Of a DNA stretch of 64,000 nucleotides, positions 6,959 through 17,000 are shown piece after piece. Positions within the stretch are counted from its first letter, which is position 1; each line of letters starts with the position of its first letter. Position numbers and translations under genes: made by a program. This DNA is from Roseburia_C sp051879315 (GTDB taxonomy: Bacteria > Bacillota > Clostridia > Lachnospirales > Lachnospiraceae). The stretch covers positions 9,013 through 73,012 of the forward strand of contig JBJELW010000058.1 in the NCBI GenBank assembly GCA_051879315.1, written 5' to 3'. The notes under the pieces were generated by a model that was not told the DNA's origin, made no database searches, and saw only the letters and a program-made list of their open reading frames with translations.

Positions 6959-9333
6959 TGAGATTAGAGACTTGTCATATTGAAAATTTCGGAAAGTTGT
7001 CCGATGTGACCATTGATTTTACACCGGGCTGCAATGTCATCAACCGGGAGAATGGCTGGGGAAAAAGTACCCTGGCAGATTTTATCCGGGTGATGTTTTA
7101 CGGCTTTGCCAATGAGCGCACCAGAAAGAGTGATTACGAGAATGAGCGTAAGCGTTATACACCCTGGCAGGGAGGGACATATGGCGGTCAGATTACCTTT
7201 CAGACCGCAGGTAAGCGGTATGTTCTGACCCGTACCTTTGGCACCAGGGAGAAGGATGATACCTATGAGCTGCGCAATGCAGATACCAATATGGTCTGTG
7301 ATGATTTTTCCACAGAAATCGGTCAGGAATTGTTTCATATCAACCGGGAGTCTTTCCAGAAAACCGTGTTTATCTCCCATAATGACTGTGAGACCGTCAG
7401 CACCGATGACATTCATGCTAAGATTGGAAATCTGGCGGAGTACACCGACGACATCAAAAACTATCAACAGGTGGTGACAAAACTGACAGATACCATCAAT
7501 GGTATGTCTCCCCGGCGAAAGACAGGCAGCTTGTATAAGGAAAAAGAGAAGATTCAGGGGCTGGAGGCAGAAATTCACCAGGGACAGGGCATCCAGGATG
7601 CCATTGCGGAAAAGGAACAACTTCGTGATCGGGAAAAAGAGAGACAGCAGGAATTGCAGGGGCAGATAGCCGCGTTGCAGCAGGAACAGGTACGGCTCGG
7701 CAAGCTCAAGGATGCCAAAAGTATGTGGGAGCAATACCAAACCCGGAAAACGGATGTTTCCGAGAGACAAAAACAGCTGGAGAATGCGGCGTCAGTCTTT
7801 CCTGAGGAGATTCCCGTAAGAAATCAGTTGGAGGAAAATATCAGAGAATGCTCCCGGCTGGCGCAGCTGGAAAATGCCAGCAGTATCTATCGGTTTGATC
7901 CGGAGAAGGAGGAATTGTGGCAGCAGCTGTCAGAGACATTTTCTGCGCAGAAGGAATGGGCGAAGCCGGAGGAGATCCGGCGGCAGATTGCCGATTGGAA
8001 TCAGTGCTCCCGGGAGAAGGAACAGGTGGAACAACTGCGAATGAGATTGGAAAAACTGAAACGGGAGCGGGAAGTAAGACAGGCATCCGCAAGAAAACAG
8101 AAAAATCCGGCACTATTGGTGATAGGGATTATGCTGGTGGCTGTGGGAATCGTTTTGTGTGTATTTCTGGGCGTGCCCGGTGTCATACTTGCTCTGGCAG
8201 GTGTTGGCTTTATTCTGGCAGGTGTTTTTCTGGGGAGAAATAAAGGAAAATCCGTTGAGGAAGATGCAGCGGAGAAGGAACAGACACAGCTGGAGCAGAA
8301 GTTGGCTGGGGAAGAAAAACTTGTGGCAGAAAAGACCGCACAGTTGAAATCTTTCTGTGAGACTTACGGAATTACCTATGATCCTTATCAGATTCTGAGC
8401 AGACTCATGGAACTGGAGCAGCAGCAGAAGCAGTATGAAGAACTGAAAAAGCAGAGCGAGAATTACCGAGTCAATGTGGAAAAATATCAGGGACTGTCTC
8501 AGCAGCTTCAGGATTATATCCGCCGGATCGGCTTTGAACCGGAGGAGGATATCGCCGGACAGCTGCGTCGGGTCGGCCAGCTGTTGGATGCCTATGAGAA
8601 TGCAGACAGAGAATATGAGGAAGCGAAAAAGCGCCTCATCCAGTTTGAGCAAAGCCATGACGTAAGTACCCTGGCTCAGCCGGAACCGGAAGGGGCAGAC
8701 CAGTCTATGGAGGAACTGGCGCAGAAGATTGGGGAATTGTCGGAACAGGTGGATGCTGTAAAGGGCAACATCACCTCCTACAATGGTCAGATCCAGGCGG
8801 ATCGGGAGGAACAGGAAATCCTTTTTGAGAAAGAGGAGGAACTGAAACAGCGGAAGATATTCTACCAGGAGCAAAAGACTAGACTGGATTATTTGGAGAA
8901 GACCAGGCATTATCTGGAAGTGGCCAAGGAGTCCTTCACCTCCCGGCACATGGAACCCGTGATGGGGGCATTCCGGAAATATTATCGGCTTCTCACCGGA
9001 TGTTCCGGCGACAATTTTCACATTGATGCCAATATGAATATTACCGTATCGGAACTGGGCATGCAGCGTGAAGTGGAGTTCTTCAGTGCAGGCTATCGGG
9101 ACCTTATCGGACTTTGTCTGCGGATGGCATTTGTACACGCTATGTATCAGGAGGAAAAGCCCTTTATCCTGCTGGACGATCCCTTTGTAAATCTGGATGG
9201 GCAAAAGGGTGCGGCCGGTCTGGATTTTGTCCGGGAAATTGCCGCCGAGTATCAGGTGATTTACTTCACCTGCCGCAGGGAGCGGGACGTGAATTTCATG
9301 GTGCAAACCGGTGAGGATTGTGCTACACTTTGA
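6958..9333 (+). CDS. SbcC/YhaN-like AAA ATPase with coiled coils and a central membrane segment
   Basis: A 791-residue SMC/Rad50-like ATPase. Walker A is ENGWGKST (31-38). Long Gln/Glu/Lys-rich coiled-coil arms follow at about 180-380 and 430-650. Walker B is PFILLDDPF near 735-743, preceded by a signature-like FSAGYRDLIGL. Unlike SbcC proper, the arms are interrupted at about 383-427 by two hydrophobic helices rich in Leu, Val and Gly, as in YhaN-type proteins, so the complex may be tethered to the membrane. There is no zinc-hook CxxC at the coil apex. It partners the upstream nuclease and probably acts in DNA end processing. No terminator is obvious; a long palindromic region follows. Confidence 0.84.
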   Translation: MRLETCHIENFGKLSDVTIDFTPGCNVINRENGWGKSTLADFIRVMFYGFANERTRKSDYENERKRYTPWQGGTYGGQITFQTAGKRYVLTRTFGTREKDDTYELRNADTNMVCDDFSTEIGQELFHINRESFQKTVFISHNDCETVSTDDIHAKIGNLAEYTDDIKNYQQVVTKLTDTINGMSPRRKTGSLYKEKEKIQGLEAEIHQGQGIQDAIAEKEQLRDREKERQQELQGQIAALQQEQVRLGKLKDAKSMWEQYQTRKTDVSERQKQLENAASVFPEEIPVRNQLEENIRECSRLAQLENASSIYRFDPEKEELWQQLSETFSAQKEWAKPEEIRRQIADWNQCSREKEQVEQLRMRLEKLKREREVRQASARKQKNPALLVIGIMLVAVGIVLCVFLGVPGVILALAGVGFILAGVFLGRNKGKSVEEDAAEKEQTQLEQKLAGEEKLVAEKTAQLKSFCETYGITYDPYQILSRLMELEQQQKQYEELKKQSENYRVNVEKYQGLSQQLQDYIRRIGFEPEEDIAGQLRRVGQLLDAYENADREYEEAKKRLIQFEQSHDVSTLAQPEPEGADQSMEELAQKIGELSEQVDAVKGNITSYNGQIQADREEQEILFEKEEELKQRKIFYQEQKTRLDYLEKTRHYLEVAKESFTSRHMEPVMGAFRKYYRLLTGCSGDNFHIDANMNITVSELGMQREVEFFSAGYRDLIGLCLRMAFVHAMYQEEKPFILLDDPFVNLDGQKGAAGLDFVREIAAEYQVIYFTCRRERDVNFMVQTGEDCATL

Positions 9334-9355
9334 CCGAAGAAGATAGAATTATAAC

Positions 9356-9945
9356 GATGTGGGATATGATTCTTTGAGAATCGTATCTGACGGCTTGCCA
9401 CTAGACAAAAGCCTCTTCCCTTCATGACACAACTTTTCGCGTTCCTTCGCAAATTTCCCCAAGGTAAGGCTTTTTACGTCAGATGTTTCGACTTTGCATT
9501 TGGTGAGTGCGATTATTTCCCGCCTCTTCGGGACATGGCAGTTGCCTCGTGCACGCGGGATCGTAAATCTAGCATTCGTAAGCATCCGACCTTTGACACA
9601 AGGTGGAAACCACTCTTTGCGGGCAACTCGGTGGGGCGGAAAGAACCGCCATCCATGGCTTATGCTTTCCTAAGCGCACATCCTGTGCGCTTCCCCACCG
9701 TTTGCCCATTGGTCGGATGCGTAACGACTGCACGATTTACTTTACGGTGCACAGGCAATCTGCCATGTCCGCGAAGGGCGTTGGAAATATCGTCGCGGAA
9801 AAATGCAATCAAAGAAACATTAAATAAACGTAAAAAGCCTGTTGGGTGAAATTTGAAGAAGGAACAGCGAGTTGTGGAATGAATGGGATAGGATTTGTCT
9901 AGGGCAAGCCACCAAACAGTATTCTCAAAGAATAATTCCCGCATC
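9356..9945. repeat. 590-bp imperfect palindrome without a convincing gene
   Basis: Almost the whole gap between the YhaN-like gene and the AAA gene folds back on itself. Paired blocks, outermost first, are: 9369-9381 with 9921-9933 (13 bases exact), 9401-9409 with 9894-9902 (9 exact), 9467-9479 with 9828-9840 (13 exact), 9531-9541 with 9760-9770 (11 exact), 9582-9591 with 9711-9720 (10 exact) and 9629-9636 with 9693-9700 (8 exact). Similar but diverged sequence lies between them in the same order, so the arms are about 280 bases each and the centre is near 9650. The outermost block is itself a small hairpin (ATTCT-TTG-AGAAT). Short open frames exist on both strands, but the arm alignment contains single-base gaps that break frame. 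It could be a fold-back (MITE-like) element, two head-to-head copies of a repeat, or the gene of a long hairpin RNA. Confidence 0.85.
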
Positions 9946-9975
9946 ACAGTATACACAAAAAGAGAGGAAATAGTT

Positions 9976-11463
9976 ATGCCAGTATTTGATTTTAAGAACA
10001 CGCCGGAGGACAAGGCAGCTGCCCGCTGCACCTACACCACCTTCCGGTCCAATGAGACCAAGGCCACACCGGAGAAGCCCCTGCTGGTGCTGGATAACAG
10101 CGCCCGTCAGTGGAAACATCACGCATGTGGCATGTTCACCAACCCGGTGAAGGCCACCACCTTTGAGTTCCAGGAGGAGGAAGGCGTCATCAGTGCGGAT
10201 ATTTTAAAGATTGACGCCCGGTTTGTCAGCCTTTTGCGCTGGCTGGGGGAAAATCACATCAACGTGCGTCTGTCCGGGGAAAATCGCCCGGAAGGCTACG
10301 CGGTGTATAAGATTCGTGAGATGGGCGTGGGTGGAGGCACCAAGCTTTCTGCGGAGGATGGATTTTTGCAGTTTATGATGGAGCGGCTTTTGGCCAGCAA
10401 TGCTCCGGAGGAAGGAATCGCGGACGAGGAGCTGGAGGAGAGCAGTGATGAGATGCGACTTACCAGCATTCAGAGCATCACGGATTTTATGACCTGCGCC
10501 GGCCGGACCATGCCGGACAACATTCGCGTGTGGGCCCAGCGGAATCTGGCTGTGGCCAGATCCCATGAGGTGTCTGCGGAGGAGCGGCGTCATGCTCAGC
10601 GAGCCCTGTCCATTATGATGAATATCCATTGGAAAAATAATTATTTTGAGTCCATTGACCCGAAGGAGGCACGACGGATTTTAGACGAGGAACTCTATGG
10701 CATGGAGCGGGTGAAACAGCGTATCATCGAGACCATCATCCAGATTAACCGTACCCATACGCTGCCTGCTTATGGTCTGCTTCTGGTGGGCCCGGCCGGA
10801 ACCGGAAAGTCCCAAATTGCCTATGCGGTGGCACGGATTTTAAAGCTGCCCTGGACCACCTTGGATATGAGCTCCATAAATGATCCGGAACAGCTCACCG
10901 GAAGCTCACGTATTTACGGAAATGCCAAGCCTGGCATCATTATGGAGGCCTTTTCCATGGCGGGTGCTTCCAATCTGGTATTTATCATTAATGAGCTGGA
11001 CAAAGCGGCTTCCGGGAAGGGAAACGGCAATCCTGCAGATGTACTTTTGACCCTGTTGGACAATCTGGGGTTTACGGACAATTATATGGAGTGCATGATT
11101 CCCACTGTGGGTGTGTACCCCATTGCCACGGCCAATGACAAGAGTCAGATCAGTGCGCCGCTCATGTCCCGTTTTGCGGTGATCGATATCCCGGATTATA
11201 CACCGGAGGAGAAAAAAATTATTTTCTCCCGGTTTGCATTGCCTAAGGTGCTGAAACGAATGGGATTGCGGGAAGAGGAATGCGTGGTTCCTGAAGCTGC
11301 ACTGGATGCGGTGATTTCATATTTTGCCAATACCTCCGGCATCCGTGATCTGGAGCAGGCGGCGGAGCATATGGCGGCCAATGCCCTGTATCAGATTGAG
11401 GTAGATCATGTGGAACGTGTAGTATTTACACCGGAAATGGTGCAAAACCTGTTGGCATATTAA
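9976..11463 (+). CDS. Lon-like AAA ATPase lacking a protease domain
   Basis: A 495-residue protein. The first 230 residues match no family I recognise. The rest is an AAA module most like the Lon ATPase: LDEELYGMERVKQRIIE precedes Walker A GPAGTGKS (272-279), followed by SRIYGNAKPG, a Walker B-like FIINELDK, sensor 1 in IATAND, an arginine-finger-like LMSRF and a C-terminal lid. The S16 serine protease domain is absent because the chain ends right after the lid. Walker B has Asn339 where Asp is usual, although Glu340 is kept, so magnesium binding may be altered. The ATG at 9976 follows GAGAGGAAA. It lies between the palindrome and feoAB, 21 bases before the latter. A remodelling or chaperone role is plausible; substrates are unknown. 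Confidence 0.7.
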   Translation: MPVFDFKNTPEDKAAARCTYTTFRSNETKATPEKPLLVLDNSARQWKHHACGMFTNPVKATTFEFQEEEGVISADILKIDARFVSLLRWLGENHINVRLSGENRPEGYAVYKIREMGVGGGTKLSAEDGFLQFMMERLLASNAPEEGIADEELEESSDEMRLTSIQSITDFMTCAGRTMPDNIRVWAQRNLAVARSHEVSAEERRHAQRALSIMMNIHWKNNYFESIDPKEARRILDEELYGMERVKQRIIETIIQINRTHTLPAYGLLLVGPAGTGKSQIAYAVARILKLPWTTLDMSSINDPEQLTGSSRIYGNAKPGIIMEAFSMAGASNLVFIINELDKAASGKGNGNPADVLLTLLDNLGFTDNYMECMIPTVGVYPIATANDKSQISAPLMSRFAVIDIPDYTPEEKKIIFSRFALPKVLKRMGLREEECVVPEAALDAVISYFANTSGIRDLEQAAEHMAANALYQIEVDHVERVVFTPEMVQNLLAY

Positions 11464-11484
11464 AGAAAGCTGGAAGGGACCATT

Positions 11485-13872
11485 ATGACATTAAAGGAGT
11501 TAGAAATCGGAGAAACCGCCAGAATCCTGGTGGTAGGAGGAGACGGAGCGTTAAGGCAGCATTTTCTGGACATGGGAGTGATTCCGGGAGCTGAGGTTAC
11601 ATTGGAAAAATATGCACCTTTGGGAGATCCCATGGAGCTTCGCATTCACGGATATGAGCTGACCCTGCGTCTGGCAGATGCGGCACAGATTGAGATTGAA
11701 TCGGTGGCACACAAGGAGCATGAAATTTCCCATCGGACCGGAGATAGAAAACAGCCGGAGAATACCGGAGGAAAGAAAAAACAGACCAGCCATCATCCCG
11801 GTCTTGGCGAGGGCGGCAAATATCATGTGAAGGCGGATGAACAGCCTCTGCCGGAAGGAACACAGCTGACATTTGCACTGGCGGGAAACCAGAATTGCGG
11901 AAAGACCACGCTGTTCAACCAGCTCACCGGCTCCAACCAGCATGTGGGGAATTTCCCCGGTGTTACGGTGGACCGAAAGGATGGACCTATCAAGGGACAT
12001 CCGGAGACAATGGTGACAGATTTGCCAGGTATTTACTCCCTGTCACCCTATACCAGTGAGGAAATTGTGTCCCGTGAGTTTATCCTAAAGGATAAGCCCA
12101 CTGGAATCATCAATATTGTGGATGCCACCAATATCGAGCGAAATCTTTACCTTACCATGCAGCTCATGGAATTGAACGTGCCCATGGTGCTGGCGTTGAA
12201 CATGATGGATGAGATGCGGGGAAACGGCGGTTCCATTCGTATCAACGAGATGGAGGAGATGCTTGGTATTCCGGTTGTTCCCATTTCGGCATCAAAAAAC
12301 GAAGGCGTGGAAGAACTGGTGGGGCATGCCATTCATGTAGCAAAATATCAGGAGCGGCCTGGCCGACTGGACTTCTGCGATGAGAATGAAAACGAAGGAG
12401 CCATTCATCGTTGTCTCCATGGCATTATGCACCTGACCGCAGATCATGCGCAGATGGCCGGTATACCGGTACGTTTTGCCGCCACAAAGATAGTGGAGGG
12501 AGACGAAAAGGTGATTCAGGCATTGCAGCTTACGGAAAACGAACTGGAAATGATTGAGCATATCATTTGCCAGATGGAGAAGGAACGTGGATTGGATCGG
12601 GCGGCAGCCATTGCTGACATGCGATTCTCCTTTATCCATAAGCTGGTGGATGCTTGTGTGGTGCGGCCCAAAGAAAGTGCAGAGCGGGAACGCAGCCGTA
12701 AGCTGGATAAGATCCTCACCGGAAAATACACAGCGATTCCTGCTTTTATCGGAATTATGGCGATGGTATTTTTTCTTACCTTTCAGGTGATTGGTGCCTG
12801 GCTGCAGAGTATTTTGGAGTGGGGGATCGGCTGGTTGACAGGTGTGGTGGATTATGGACTACAGGTGGCCCAGATCAATCCGGTGGTAAGGTCACTGGTC
12901 ATTGATGGAATCTTTAATGGTGTGGGTAGTGTGCTGAGTTTTTTGCCCATTATCGTGACACTGTTTTTCTTTCTGTCGCTCTTGGAAGACACCGGATATA
13001 TGGCCCGGGTGGCCTTTGTCATGGATAAACTTTTACGAAAAATCGGCCTTTCTGGCAGAAGTATTGTACCAATGCTCATTGGCTTTGGATGTTCTGTCCC
13101 CGGAATCATGGCCAGCCGTACTTTGCCTTCTGAGCGGGATCGCAAGATGACCATCACCATGCTGCCATATATGAGTTGTACGGCAAAGTTGCCTATTTAC
13201 GGATTCTTTACCGCTGTATTTTTCCCGGAACACAGTGGATTGGTCATGTGTCTGTTATACTTTACCGGAATTGTTGTGGGTACACTCATGGCACTTTTGT
13301 CAAAAAATACCATGTTTCGCGGGGAGGCGGTTCCCTTTGTAATGGAGTTGCCCAACTATCGTCTGCCGGGAATTAAGAATGTGGCACAGCTTCTCTGGGA
13401 AAAGGCAAAGGACTTTTTACAGAGAGCCTTTACGGTAATCTTTTTGGCTACAATCGTTATCTGGGCCCTGCAGACCTTTGATTTGCGGTTCAATATTGTG
13501 ACGGATTCGAAGGACAGCATTTTGGCCATGATTGCCGGAGTGGTTGCACCGGTTTTTGCTCCGATGGGATTTGGAGATTGGAGAATTTCCACCGCGCTGA
13601 TCAGTGGATTTATGGCAAAGGAAAGTGTGGTGTCCACCTTGACGATTCTTTTTGGAACCACTGCGGAGCTTCAGTTGGCTTTGACACCGTTAAGTACCGC
13701 ATCACTGCTGGTGTTCTGCCTGCTGTACACTCCCTGTGTGGCGGCAGTTGCATCCGTCAGGCGGGAACTGGGCACCAAGTGGGCTATTGGAATCGTAGTT
13801 CTGCAGTGCGTGGTGGCATGGATCTGTGCGTTCCTGGTACATATGGTGGGAATTGGACTGGGATTTGCCTGA
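11485..13872 (+). CDS. feoB: FeoA-FeoB fusion, ferrous iron transporter
   Basis: A 795-residue protein. Residues 1-75 form a FeoA-type SH3 domain (LKELEIGETARILVV, FLDMGVIPG). A charged linker leads to the FeoB G domain: G1 GNQNCGKTT (134-142), the switch region NFPGVTVDRK, G3 DLPG (179-182), G4 NMMD (239-242) and G5 SASKNEG. The C-terminal membrane part contains the two Gate motifs, with GFGCSVPGIMASR in the first and the inverted copy near LYTPCVAAVASVRREL. It imports Fe2+ across the cytoplasmic membrane under anaerobic conditions. In most bacteria FeoA is separate; here it is fused. The start has GGAAGGGA upstream. No Fur or DtxR box was identified. Confidence 0.95.
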   Translation: MTLKELEIGETARILVVGGDGALRQHFLDMGVIPGAEVTLEKYAPLGDPMELRIHGYELTLRLADAAQIEIESVAHKEHEISHRTGDRKQPENTGGKKKQTSHHPGLGEGGKYHVKADEQPLPEGTQLTFALAGNQNCGKTTLFNQLTGSNQHVGNFPGVTVDRKDGPIKGHPETMVTDLPGIYSLSPYTSEEIVSREFILKDKPTGIINIVDATNIERNLYLTMQLMELNVPMVLALNMMDEMRGNGGSIRINEMEEMLGIPVVPISASKNEGVEELVGHAIHVAKYQERPGRLDFCDENENEGAIHRCLHGIMHLTADHAQMAGIPVRFAATKIVEGDEKVIQALQLTENELEMIEHIICQMEKERGLDRAAAIADMRFSFIHKLVDACVVRPKESAERERSRKLDKILTGKYTAIPAFIGIMAMVFFLTFQVIGAWLQSILEWGIGWLTGVVDYGLQVAQINPVVRSLVIDGIFNGVGSVLSFLPIIVTLFFFLSLLEDTGYMARVAFVMDKLLRKIGLSGRSIVPMLIGFGCSVPGIMASRTLPSERDRKMTITMLPYMSCTAKLPIYGFFTAVFFPEHSGLVMCLLYFTGIVVGTLMALLSKNTMFRGEAVPFVMELPNYRLPGIKNVAQLLWEKAKDFLQRAFTVIFLATIVIWALQTFDLRFNIVTDSKDSILAMIAGVVAPVFAPMGFGDWRISTALISGFMAKESVVSTLTILFGTTAELQLALTPLSTASLLVFCLLYTPCVAAVASVRRELGTKWAIGIVVLQCVVAWICAFLVHMVGIGLGFA

Positions 13873-13909
13873 GCCGATATTGTTTTACTATCTAAAAGAA
13901 ATGATTTTG

Positions 13910-13938
13910 TTGAAGATAAATACAAGATATGGTAAAAT
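13910..13938 (+). promoter_or_regulatory. SigA-type promoter of the first GGDEF gene
   Basis: TTGAAG (13910-13915), a 17-base spacer and TAAAAT (13933-13938) lie about 70 bases before the ATG at 14007. Confidence 0.55.
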
Positions 13939-14006
13939 ATTGCCATAGTGTTACTTCGCGGAAACGATTTAAAAAGAGCCTTAGGGGAGAATTGTGGAGG
14001 AAAAAT

Positions 14007-17000
14007 ATGGCAGGAACGGTTTACGATGATTACATTCCGAGTTTAGTGGATTCCATGATGAACAGGCTGGGGAATGGCCAAAATAATTTACTTTTTATCA
14101 AACATTACAACACCTTTGATTTGGAGGATGTGTATGTTCGGGCGTTGTCCATGTCACGGCCGGAAGCGGAATTCTTATTTCATGACTTTGATATAACGGA
14201 TATGCTGGCGGCGTATGAGCCTTTTGTGGACTGGATCAATCAACTTTATCATGAGTATGGGGAGAAATCTCTTGATGAGTTTTTTGACGCTAATGAGGTG
14301 TATTCTCTGCACCGGCCTGTATTCCGTTCCTATTTCGAAAATGGAAGATGCAAGCGGGAGGAAGGAGTTCTGATCGGAGAGATAGAGTTCGAACAGAAAC
14401 GCTTTGTGGATGAAATTGTCCGGATGCTCCAATATTTCTCCCGAAAGAAACCGCTTTTGATGATATTGAACCGTCTTCACGCAGCCGGAAGCAGTACCAT
14501 CGAGCTGATTTCACGTCTTATGGCAGATCCGGAGAGCGGGCGTATCGGACTTATTGCTACCTGCAATGAGGCTGCACCTGAACTGGAGTATAACAAAGGA
14601 ATCTGGCAGTCTTTCCAGACGTATCTGAACGAGCACGATTGCGTTATTGACTGGACACTGGATTCCATGATCCTGCATACCGATATCAATCCGGGGTTTG
14701 ATTTTTCTGTGAGGAAGCTGGAAGAATATGATACTAAGCTCAACAATATGCTTTATTTCCTTGCTTTGGACCAGGCAGAATATTATCTGGATATCCTATA
14801 TCATAAGTTCGAGGTGGAAAAGGTATACATATCTCCAGACTATAAATTCAGATTTTTCTATCTTTATGCTAAAACAGTGCTTTACCGGGAGAAATATTCG
14901 GAGGCCTTGTTGTACTGCGAAGGCTTGAAAAATATTTTGGATGTGATTCCACAGACAGAGTGGGAATATTATTACAATCTGCTGAAGGCAGAGATTCAAA
15001 TGTATAACTTTAAGACAGAAAAAGCCATGACCTACGTAAAACGTTGTGAACCGCTGTGCGAAGAACTGAAGGATGATTACCTTAAGTTCAAAATGGATAT
15101 GCTGGCATATATGATCCGTTTTCAGGGATGGCGGAATATCTGGTCGTTGATTGAGGATGATTCCATTGACCCTACCCTGTTGGAGCGGGCAGAAAAATAT
15201 GAGTATTATAATCATCTGGCCCATATTTATGTCTACAGTTTTGATAATGATGTGGAAAAATTTTCCAGGGTGGAAAATATCGATGAACGGATTCCGACTT
15301 TTTATAAAGGAATCGCGCTGGCACAGAAACTGGGCAATGAGCAGTTCCTCATTGAGGCATATAAGAAAAATATTATGATTGCCTCCAACAGTGGCAACTT
15401 TGATGTGACCGACAGATTTTATGAGAAGTATTATGAGGTGATAAAGGACTCGAATAATCTGGCAGAGAAAGCAAGAATCGGGAACGGACGGGGTTATAAC
15501 TGTTGTACAGTGGGAAAATATGAAGAGGCCAACCGGTTCTATAACCGGTCTCTGGCGATTTTCGCCCAGCTGCAGGATATGGAATCCATCAGTGAAACAC
15601 TGTATAATATGGCAGTGAATGCGTTCCTGGCGGAGTCCTATGCCGTGGCAGACAGTTATCTGGCAGTTTGTCTTCGTATTGTGAGTTATACCAAGAGTAA
15701 CAGCGTACCGGTGTGCAATATTTCAAAGATTTTTGGACTGCGGGCATATTGTAGTTATGAACTTGGCACTATTTACAATACCAAGCTGCACGCTCAGAAG
15801 ATGGAACAGTATCTGGGACATATTATTGCCTGGGAGGAAGAAGGAAAATCAGAGATTCATCTTTGGGATGATGACATGTTTTTGTATTATGCTATCAATG
15901 GAATGCTGTTGGAGTACGAGGGTCGGCTGAAGGATGCAGTAAGTTATATGGAAAAATCCAAAAAACATCTGGAACGGTCCAAGGGTAGCGAGTTTTTGAA
16001 TCGTCCTATATATGCCATTGCATATGCCAGAATCTGTCGTAGACTGGATATGCCGGAACGGGCAGAGTATTTTCTGAATGATGCAATCCGGTTTTGCGAA
16101 AAGAAGGGGTATGAGTACAAGAAGGCCCGACTGGTGGCAGAACTGGAAGGAAAAACCTGGGTGAAGAAGGAGTTTGATCTTCCCCTGGAAGGCATTACTT
16201 TGGAAAGTATCACAGAGATGGCATATCATCAGGGGATGAATCTGCGTTTCGAACAGCAGCAGGAGGAGATTGATTTCCTGGGTATCTGGCAGAAATTTAT
16301 GAATAATCAGGACGATACCATGCAGCATGTCATCGATGACGCATTAGTTGCACTGAAAAGCAACTTCAGTCTGGATGCGTTGACATTTGTCCGACTGGAG
16401 GAAGGAACGCCTGTTGTTTATTTTGACGATTCACCTTATGGAATGGATCAGGAGAAGGTCGAATTCATGATCCGGTATTTTACCCAAAATCGTCGGGAAT
16501 TTGCATTGACGAGATTGGATAAGGGATATGCCGAACAGAAGGAGCTGATTCAGCATCTGTTTGGCGTCAGCGCTGTAAATACCATCATCGGTGTACCGAT
16601 TTTTGTCAATGAGCAGCTGAACAGTATCTTCCTGGCAACTATTGACTTGGGAACCGATTGGAACTATAAGGCTAAGAAATACGAGTTTGACAGTGAAGAA
16701 TTGGCTATTTTGCGATTGCTGTTCCGCCAGCTCTTAGAGTCAATGGAACGGACGGAAGCGAGAGAGCAGATCAAGAACATCAATAATGAGTTGCAGTTTG
16801 TAAATAATCGTTTGAAAGACCTGGCTGTCAAGGATACTCTGACGGGTCTTTACAACAGACAGGGCTTTAATGAGGAACTGGAAATCCAGATGAACCGCGC
16901 CAAGAAGGGGAACCGGGACATGGAAGTATCTTTTCTGTATGCGGATCTGGATAATTTCAAATACTATAACGATACCTTTGGGCATGATACGGGAGATTTC

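Noticed and set aside
8113..9306. 397-codon open frame on the minus strand inside the YhaN-like gene
   Set aside because: It is antisense to a clear ATPase gene with intact Walker motifs and has no family match or ribosome site.
9349..9585. 78-codon minus-strand frame in the left arm of the palindrome
   Set aside because: Protein-like composition, but the homologous right arm does not keep the frame, and there is no good ribosome site.
9424..9849. 141-codon frame inside the 590-bp palindrome
   Set aside because: It crosses the hairpin centre, has no ribosome site, and the frame is not preserved between the two arms.
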